Origin: RH-AL1 sp965249685
GTDB lineage: Bacteria > Pseudomonadota > Alphaproteobacteria > Rhizobiales > Beijerinckiaceae
NCBI GenBank assembly: GCA_965249685.1
Contig: CBDFMN010000003.1
Coordinates: 3,038,001 to 3,102,000, forward strand
Reading direction: 5' to 3'
DNA: 64,000 nucleotides
Each line of letters begins with the position of its first letter. Position 1 is the first letter of the stretch. Below are positions 58,706 to 64,000 of the stretch, in pieces. The notes under the pieces were generated by a model that worked only from the letters and a program-made list of their open reading frames with translations, had not been told where the DNA came from and ran no database searches. Made by a program: the position numbers and the translations under genes.

Positions 58706-58959
58706 GCACGCTCCCCGAAGCCCAGCGGCGGAAGCTACGCCCGCCGACGCGAAGCGCAACCGCTTCCGCAAGCCTCGGGCACGCGTCCGCCTAGAGGGCT
58801 ACCATGCGCTAAATTGCGAGACGGAAGGGAAATGGCAAGCGTTTTCGCGCCGTCCGCCGTCGCGGGGCGACGCCCGGGTGGAGAGTTCGTCGACCTGCCC
58901 CGCCTTCAGGTAGGCTATGCTAGGGGCTGCAAGGGTCTGAGCGTGTCGAGGAGCTGTCC

Positions 58960-59424
58960 GTGAAGGTTCATTACATCGCCTGCGCCACCTCGTCCTCGCT
59001 CGACGCGAAGACGAACCAGCTCAGCCTGTTTCACATTCTCGACGAGATCAGCGGCGCGGCCTTCCCGCTCGTGCTCCCGAGCCTTTGCGTGGCGGCCTTG
59101 TTCGAGCGCGAGGCGGACGAGCCGCCGCAGCAATCCTTCGTGTTGGCCGTGACCCTCGATGGCAAGCTGCTGTCCTCGTTCACGCTCGGCGTCGACTTCT
59201 CCCGGGCGCGGCGTACCCGTGCCGTCAACACGATCCAGGGCCTGACGCTGCCGGGCCCCGGTGCCGCGGCGGTGACCCTGCTGCAGAAGACGCGGGTCCT
59301 GGCGGCATGGCAGGCGCGGGTGGTCCAGGAAGCGGGTCGCAGCGCTCCGGCGGATCCGTCCAAGCCGGCGGACGACACCAAGCTCCACCTCGCAGGCGGC
59401 AAGAGCACACCCGCCGTGCATTGA
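58960..59424 (+). CDS. DUF6941-type hypothetical protein
   Basis: A 154-residue protein. GTG 58960 has GAGGAG 6 bases upstream. The opening VHYIACATSSSLDAKTNQLS, FHILDEISGAAFPLVLPSLC and the later SFVLAVTLDGKLLSSFTLGV resemble the small DUF6941 group of unknown function. A polar tail follows. It is convergent with the carbamoyltransferase gene, 13 bases apart. Confidence 0.6.
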   Translation: MKVHYIACATSSSLDAKTNQLSLFHILDEISGAAFPLVLPSLCVAALFEREADEPPQQSFVLAVTLDGKLLSSFTLGVDFSRARRTRAVNTIQGLTLPGPGAAAVTLLQKTRVLAAWQARVVQEAGRSAPADPSKPADDTKLHLAGGKSTPAVH

Positions 59425-59437
59425 GCGGGCGCGCCGC

Positions 59438-61264
59438 TCAATCGAGCGCGAAGGCCTCTTTATAATCCTGCGCGAGCGCGGGGTTCTGGTCCGGCTTGGC
59501 GAGGACGCAATTGCCGACGGCTAGCACGTCGATCTCGCAGCCCATGAAGCAGCGGAAGGCATCCTCCGGCGTCGCCACGATCGGCTCGCCGCGCACGTTG
59601 AAGCTGGTGTTGACCAGGATCGGGCATCCGGTGATCTCGCCGAACCGCTTGACGAGCGCGTGGAAGCGCGGGTTCGTCTCGGCGTGGACGGTCTGGATGC
59701 GGGCGGAATAGTCGACGTGGGTCACCGCGGGAACATCGGAGCGCGCGACGTTCAGCTTGTCGATGCCAAAGAGTTTTTGCTGCTCCGGCGTCATCGTCCG
59801 GCAGCGCTCGGCCTTCACGTCGGCGACGAGCAGCATGTAGGGCGAGTCCGTGCCGATCTGGAACCAGTCCCCCACTGCCTCGCGCAACACCGCGGGTGCG
59901 AAGGGACGGAAGCTCTCCCGGTATTTCACCTTGAGGTTGAGGATCTTCTGCATTGTCGGCGAACGCGGGTCGCCGAGTATGGACCGATTGCCCAGGGCAC
60001 GCGGGCCGAACTCCATGCGGCCCTGGTGCCAACCCACCGCCTTGCCAGCGGCCAGCGCCTGCGCCACCTCCTCGATCAGGGCGGCCTCGTCGAGGCTGCG
60101 GAAGTCGGCCTGAGCGGTCCGCAGCCGCCGCTCGATCTCCGGCTGCGTGTACGCGGGGCCAAGGTACGAGCCCTGCATCGCGTCGCCTGGACCGGGGCTG
60201 CGCGCGGGCTTGGCCTCGTAGCAGCCGGCGAACGCCGCACCGAGCGCGCCCCCGGCATCGCCCGAAGCCGGCTGGATGAAGATGCTTTTGAACGCTCCGT
60301 CGCGCAGCACCTTGCCGTTGGCGACGCAATTGAGCGCCACGCCGCCCGCCAGGCAGAGGTTGTCGAGCCCGGTCTCCCGCGCCAAGGCGCGCGTCAGCCG
60401 CAGCACGACCTCTTCGGTCACGGCCTGGATGGAGGCGGCGAGGTCCATGTGCCGCTGCACGAGCGGGTCCTCGGGCTGGCGCGGGGGGCCGCCGAACAGC
60501 GCGTCGAACTTCGCGTTGGTCATGGTCAGACCGGTGCAATAGTCGAAATAGCTGAGGTCGAGCCGAAAGGTGCCGTCCGGCTTCACGTCGACGAGGTGGT
60601 CCAGGATAGTCTGCGCGTAGACCGGCTCGCCATACGGCGCGAGGCCCATCACCTTGTACTCGCCCGAATTCACCTTGAAGCCGGTGTAATAGGTGAAGGC
60701 GGAATAGAGCAGGCCGAGCGAATGCGGGAAGTGGAGTTCGCGCAGGATCGTCAGATCGCTGCCGCGGCCGACCGCGACGGAAGTCGTGGCCCACTCGCCC
60801 ACCCCATCCATCGTCAGCACCGCCGCCTCGAGGAAGGGCGATGGAAAGAAGGCGGAGGCCGCATGCGAAAAATGGTGCTCGGCGAAGAGCAGGTTGCTTT
60901 TGAGCGCCAGAGCCGGGTCGATGGCCTTCAGCTCTTTGAGCAGCAGGTCGCGCTGGAACAGTTTTTCGCCGATCCATAGGGGCATCGCCTTGCGGAACGA
61001 GGCGAACCCGCGCGGTGCGAAGGCAAGGTAGGTCTCGATGAGGCGTTCGAACTTGAGGAACGGCTTCTCGAAGAAGGCGACGCGGTCGATCGCACCGGCG
61101 CCGCCCGCGACGTCCACGCAGTAGCGCACGGCTTCCCTGGGGAAGCCGGCGTCGTGCTTGACGCGGGTGAAGCGCTCCTCCTGGGCGGCGGCGACGATCC
61201 GGCCATCCTCGACCAGCGCGGCGGCGCTGTCGTGATAGAAGGCCGAGATCCCGAGAACCCGCAT
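59438..61264 (-). CDS. Carbamoyltransferase, NodU/CmcH/TobZ family
   Basis: A 608-residue enzyme that transfers a carbamoyl group from carbamoyl phosphate through a carbamoyl-adenylate. The N-terminal Kae1-like domain has LGISAFYHDSAAALVEDG, EHHFSHAASAFFPSPF (metal-binding histidines) and LAGGVALNCVANGKVL; the C-terminal YrdC-like domain has WHQGRMEFGPRALGNRSIL and NTSFNVRGEPIV. It forms a unit with the small DUF5989 and SxtJ genes upstream and a divergent SGNH hydrolase, a grouping typical of surface-polysaccharide or secondary-metabolite modification. Substrate unknown. Confidence 0.92.
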   Translation of the reverse strand: MRVLGISAFYHDSAAALVEDGRIVAAAQEERFTRVKHDAGFPREAVRYCVDVAGGAGAIDRVAFFEKPFLKFERLIETYLAFAPRGFASFRKAMPLWIGEKLFQRDLLLKELKAIDPALALKSNLLFAEHHFSHAASAFFPSPFLEAAVLTMDGVGEWATTSVAVGRGSDLTILRELHFPHSLGLLYSAFTYYTGFKVNSGEYKVMGLAPYGEPVYAQTILDHLVDVKPDGTFRLDLSYFDYCTGLTMTNAKFDALFGGPPRQPEDPLVQRHMDLAASIQAVTEEVVLRLTRALARETGLDNLCLAGGVALNCVANGKVLRDGAFKSIFIQPASGDAGGALGAAFAGCYEAKPARSPGPGDAMQGSYLGPAYTQPEIERRLRTAQADFRSLDEAALIEEVAQALAAGKAVGWHQGRMEFGPRALGNRSILGDPRSPTMQKILNLKVKYRESFRPFAPAVLREAVGDWFQIGTDSPYMLLVADVKAERCRTMTPEQQKLFGIDKLNVARSDVPAVTHVDYSARIQTVHAETNPRFHALVKRFGEITGCPILVNTSFNVRGEPIVATPEDAFRCFMGCEIDVLAVGNCVLAKPDQNPALAQDYKEAFALD

Positions 61265-61273
61265 GGCGAGGGG

Positions 61274-61423
61274 TTAAAACAGCGAGTAGATGAACGGTGC
61301 CACGACGGAGCCCTGGCTCAGCACGAACAGGCCGCCGACGGCCGTGAACAGGACGACGATGGGGATCAGCCAGAACTTCTTGCGCGCGCCCATGAACTCG
61401 AAGAGCTCGAAAATCAGCGACAT
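61274..61423 (-). CDS. DUF5989 small membrane protein
   Basis: A 49-residue single-pass protein. ATG 61423 has AGGAGGGG directly upstream. MSLIFELFEFMGARKKFWLI, PIVVLFTAVGGLFVLSQGSV and VAPFIYSLF match the DUF5989 pattern. It lies between SxtJ and the carbamoyltransferase with 8-9 base gaps, so it is co-transcribed and perhaps a membrane tether for the enzyme (inference). Confidence 0.85.
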   Translation of the reverse strand: MSLIFELFEFMGARKKFWLIPIVVLFTAVGGLFVLSQGSVVAPFIYSLF

Positions 61424-61431
61424 GGCCCCTC

Positions 61432-61854
61432 CTAAAATTGCTTCTGCAGGGATGCCGCCGCATCCGTCTCGCGGGGGATCCAATAGCTCTGGGCCGCCGG
61501 ATCGCGGCGCAGCCGGAGCAGATCCTGGCCACGGCGGCGCAGGATCCAGCCGATCGGCACCATGACCGCGAAGAACAGGATGCCCATGACGATCGGGTTG
61601 GTGACGCGCCCGAGGAGCAGGCCCAAGCGGAACCACAGCCGGTTGAGGGGCGCAAGTGCGCTGGGAGCCACGAGACCCATCACCACGAGTGCGAGACCCG
61701 GCGCCAGCAGCCACCACCGTGCCGGCTGACGGTGCAGCAGCGGCACGATCGCAAGGGCGCAGAGGATCGCCCCGACAGCCAGCCCGAACTTGCGGTCGGA
61801 GCCGGCGGAGACCTTACGGAAGCTGGCCAGCGTTTCGTGCGATTGGCTTGTCAC
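61432..61854 (-). CDS. SxtJ family membrane protein
   Basis: A 140-residue protein with three or four hydrophobic segments (FGLAVGAILCALAIVPLLH, WWLLAPGLALVVMGLVAPSA, PIVMGILFFAVMVPIGWIL), then a basic tail (RRRGQDLLRLRRDPAAQSYW). SxtJ proteins accompany carbamoyltransferases, as first described in saxitoxin clusters, without a known function. First gene of the minus-strand unit. Confidence 0.85.
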   Translation of the reverse strand: MTSQSHETLASFRKVSAGSDRKFGLAVGAILCALAIVPLLHRQPARWWLLAPGLALVVMGLVAPSALAPLNRLWFRLGLLLGRVTNPIVMGILFFAVMVPIGWILRRRGQDLLRLRRDPAAQSYWIPRETDAAASLQKQF

Positions 61855-62022
61855 GCCTGTCCCTTATCGGTCGAGGGGCAGGCGATCAATCCGGCTCTTG
61901 CCTCTTTTTAGAGCGGTGTGTCCCAATTTATTGTCTCGCCTGGGGTTTTTCTCTCGCGCTGCGATGCCGTAAGAAGCGGCCCTGCGGGTGCGCGGCTAAG
62001 CGGAGCCGAGGAGAGAGGACGG

Positions 62023-63195
62023 ATGGGATTAAGTCGCAAGTCACGTCTGGCCGCCGCCGCGGCGATCCTCGCGTGTGGCGGTGGCGTCGTCTGGTTCGAA
62101 TCGCACCACGCGATCCCCGGGTTCCGCGCCTGGACCTTCGCCTGCGTGGCCTTGGCCATCGCGATCGGCACGGGCCTGGCGCGCGGCCGGGGCAGGGATG
62201 CGCTGCTGGTGGCGACGACCATCGGCGTTTGTCTGTGCGTGCTGGAGGTCGCCGCTAGCCTGCTGCAGCCGAGAGGCGACCTCTCCGTCAGCCCTTTCGG
62301 TATCGCGCTGAAGCCGGAGGTCGGCTTTGGTTTCAACCAGCAGGGCGTGATCCACGCGCGCAAGCGCGATCCCAAGACCCATGCCGTGATCTTCGAGGCC
62401 GATTACACGATCGGCAACACGCTCGACCGCAAAGTCGCCTCCGCCGAGAGCGGACCTGCCACCGTGTTCTTCGGCGATTCGTTCACCTTCGGCGAAGGCC
62501 TCGCCGACGCCGACACCATGCCCCAGAAGTATGCCGACCTGTTCGCGGGCCAGCGCCGCGTCCTCAACCTCGCGGTGACCGGCTACAGCCCGCAGCAGTT
62601 CCTCATGGAGGTGCAGCGTGGGTTGCGGGACGACGTCATCGGCCCGCGGCCCGCGGCCTTTGTCTTCCTCACGAGCCCGTTCCACGCCATGCGTACGGCC
62701 TGCAAGGAGACGTGGACGCCGCGCGCCCCGCGTTATGCGCTGGTGGACGGCGGTCCGGTGTTCCAAGGTGTCTGCGACCGCGGTGCCTCGCTCGCGGTGC
62801 ACGAGTTCCTGGAGAACACCGCTCTCTACCGCGTCGCCATCCGTCCCTATGCGGTGCGGCTGACCCATGCCGACATCGACCTCTACATTCGGATCCTGGC
62901 CGAGGCGGTCCGCATCTCGAAGGAGCGTTACGGGGTGACGACCCTGGTTCCCTTCGTCGATTCGCTGCCCGGCTATCTGGCCGGCACGGGTTACGACGAC
63001 GCGGCGGTTATCGCGGCACTTCGAGCACAGGGCGTCTGGGTGGTCGACATGACGTTGCCGGACGCCTCGGCGACCGGTGCCCCCTATGCCATCGCGGGAG
63101 ACGGCCATCCCACCGGCGCGGCCAATGCGGCGCGCGCGCAGATGATCGCGGACGCTCTCGTCAAGGTCGGCAGCCAAACCGCTGCCGGCCCCTAG
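62023..63195 (+). CDS. SGNH/GDSL hydrolase-like membrane-anchored protein
   Basis: A 390-residue protein. ATG 62023 has GAGAGAGGA upstream. Two or three N-terminal hydrophobic segments (AAAAAILACGGGVVWF, AWTFACVALAIAIGTGLA, LLVATTIGVCLCVLEVAA) anchor it in the membrane. The SGNH fold has block I TVFFGDSFTFGEGLAD (Ser nucleophile) and block V AGDGHPTGAANA (Asp/His). It may remove or add acyl groups on a surface glycan. It is divergent from the SxtJ-DUF5989-carbamoyltransferase unit, with shared promoter space at 61855-62022. Confidence 0.85.
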   Translation: MGLSRKSRLAAAAAILACGGGVVWFESHHAIPGFRAWTFACVALAIAIGTGLARGRGRDALLVATTIGVCLCVLEVAASLLQPRGDLSVSPFGIALKPEVGFGFNQQGVIHARKRDPKTHAVIFEADYTIGNTLDRKVASAESGPATVFFGDSFTFGEGLADADTMPQKYADLFAGQRRVLNLAVTGYSPQQFLMEVQRGLRDDVIGPRPAAFVFLTSPFHAMRTACKETWTPRAPRYALVDGGPVFQGVCDRGASLAVHEFLENTALYRVAIRPYAVRLTHADIDLYIRILAEAVRISKERYGVTTLVPFVDSLPGYLAGTGYDDAAVIAALRAQGVWVVDMTLPDASATGAPYAIAGDGHPTGAANAARAQMIADALVKVGSQTAAGP

Positions 63196-63222
63196 CCAGA
63201 TCCGGTCCCGTCATCGCAGCGT

Positions 63223-63627
63223 TCAGCGCTGCATTTGCATCTGCATCATCGGGTCGGGCGGCATCATGTTGGCGTTCATGTGAGCCATGATCCACAGCGA
63301 CCCGCCGACGACCAGGAAGACGATGAGGACGCCAAAGGCGAGCGCCATGACGTTGTTGGTGTTGTCCGGCCCCGTCGTGATGTGCAGGAAGAACACGAGG
63401 TGCACGCCCATCTGGGCGATGGCGAAGACGATGAGGGCGACCGGGATCGCGGGCGCCCAGACGAAGCCGGTGCGCAGCACGCCGAACGAGCAGACCGTCA
63501 GAAGCGTCGCCAGGGCAAGGCCGATCAGGTAGCTGCGAATGCCGGCCACGAGGTCCTCGTCGCCATGCTCCTCGCCCGGCGCCACGTCCGAGTTGCCGCG
63601 GTTCTCGCCGATCGTCTCATCCGTCAT
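63223..63627 (-). CDS. cyoD: Cytochrome o ubiquinol oxidase subunit IV
   Basis: A 134-residue three-helix subunit. IRSYLIGLALATLLTVCSFG, APAIPVALIVFAIAQMGVHL, VFFLHITTGPDNTNNVMALA and FGVLIVFLVVGGSLWIMAHM match CyoD; the end is Met-rich (MPPDPMMQMQMQ). The start overlaps the cyoC stop by 4 bases. Part of the proton-pumping quinol oxidase. Confidence 0.93.
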   Translation of the reverse strand: MTDETIGENRGNSDVAPGEEHGDEDLVAGIRSYLIGLALATLLTVCSFGVLRTGFVWAPAIPVALIVFAIAQMGVHLVFFLHITTGPDNTNNVMALAFGVLIVFLVVGGSLWIMAHMNANMMPPDPMMQMQMQR

Positions 63628-64000
63628 CCGACCATCCCCATCAGGTAGACCACCGTGAACACCGCGACCCAGACGATGTCGAGCGCGTGCCAGAACAGCG
63701 TGAAGCACAGGACCCGACGTAGGATGTTGGCCTTGAACCCTTTGGTGAACACCTGCGCCATCATCGTGAGCAACCACAGCAACCCGCAGGTGACGTGCAG
63801 CCCGTGGCAACCGACGACGGTGAAGAAGGCCGAAAGGAAAGCGCTGCGGGTCGGCCCCGCGTCCTGTGCCACCAAGCCTGAGAACTCCTTGAGCTCGAGG
63901 GCGAGGAAAGCCGCGCCGGCGACGAAGGTCACCGCCATCGCCACCTGGAAGGCGAGTTGCTTGCGGGCGGCGAGCGCGAGGCTCGCGACCCCGCAGGTGA
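63624..64000 (-). CDS. cyoC: Cytochrome o ubiquinol oxidase subunit III, C-terminal part
   Basis: The right edge cuts this gene. Visible sequence includes SLALAARKQLAFQVAMAVTF, ALELKEFSGLVAQDAGPTRS, FFTVVGCHGLHVTCGLLWLL and CFTLFWHALDIVWVAVFTVV, the CyoC helices. Its stop overlaps the cyoD start. The catalytic subunit cyoB and cyoA should follow to the right of the window. Confidence 0.93.
   Translation of the reverse strand, partial: TCGVASLALAARKQLAFQVAMAVTFVAGAAFLALELKEFSGLVAQDAGPTRSAFLSAFFTVVGCHGLHVTCGLLWLLTMMAQVFTKGFKANILRRVLCFTLFWHALDIVWVAVFTVVYLMGMVG

Overview
The window is a GC-rich, gene-dense stretch of an alphaproteobacterial chromosome. Hyphomicrobiales (rhizobial or methylotroph lineage) is the best guess. 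Supporting genes are a Shemin-type 5-aminolevulinate synthase, a HWE-family histidine kinase, a PodJ-like polarity protein, DUF1178 and DUF2628 proteins in typical alphaproteobacterial settings, GGAAC-N16-CGTT promoters of the general-stress (EcfG) type, a methanol-metabolism-type four-cysteine cytochrome c and a type-2 glycerate kinase. A methylotrophic relative of Methylobacterium/Beijerinckiaceae is plausible but not proven.

Layout. 0-11.5 kb: a retinal-forming Brp/Blh carotene dioxygenase cut by the left edge, a tungstate/molybdate transporter whose permease and ATPase are fused, a YaiI-family protein, a LysR regulator, an MFS symporter, a HWE sensor kinase and a flavin amine oxidase. 11.7-19.1 kb: the four-gene ligase-associated DNA-repair set (ATP ligase, MBL exonuclease, Lhr-like helicase, PdeM phosphoesterase), split into two divergent arms around a small hypothetical gene and a Gly/His-rich secreted protein. 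19.1-25.5 kb: a decayed polymorphic toxin/immunity locus, interrupted by a 4,521-bp element with perfect 24-bp terminal inverted repeats and an 8-bp target duplication. The element has no recognisable transposase and carries LysR, MFS, MDR-reductase and NQO-type oxidoreductase genes. Removing it with one copy of the duplication restores the toxin reading frame across the junction. 25.7-32.8 kb: glycerate kinase, PodJ-like protein, MscL, aminotransferase. 32.8-36 kb: a second toxin locus with the same N-terminal module, a barnase-like tip, two barstar-like genes, an orphan toxin-like tip and three paralogous putative immunity genes, one of them dead. 36.2-41.1 kb: his genes (hisB, DUF2628, hisH, hisA, hisF, hisE), split by an opposite-strand sulfite-oxidase-like gene. 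41.3-49.6 kb: DUF2252, epoxide hydrolase, DUF1178, grxC, comF, ohrR, diguanylate cyclase, ureG/ureF and a cytochrome c. 49.9-56.7 kb: Gly/Tyr-rich secreted proteins, hemA, coaA, a small periplasmic protein, a class V aminotransferase-fold enzyme. 56.7-64 kb: an ExbB/MotA-like plus OmpA-like pair, a DUF6941-type protein, a carbamoyltransferase/DUF5989/SxtJ/SGNH group, and the start of a cyo quinol-oxidase cluster cut by the right edge.

Main points. The two toxin loci are a pair of short (about 300-400 residue) polymorphic toxins with a shared N-terminal module and unrelated tips. The transposase-less, cargo-carrying element that split one of them is the most unusual object here. Three otherwise conserved genes (hisE, ureF and the immunity gene) each need a single-base correction in a short homopolymer, so either sequencing errors or real decay should be considered. 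No tRNA, rRNA or CRISPR array was seen. All family names come from reading motifs; no database search was run.
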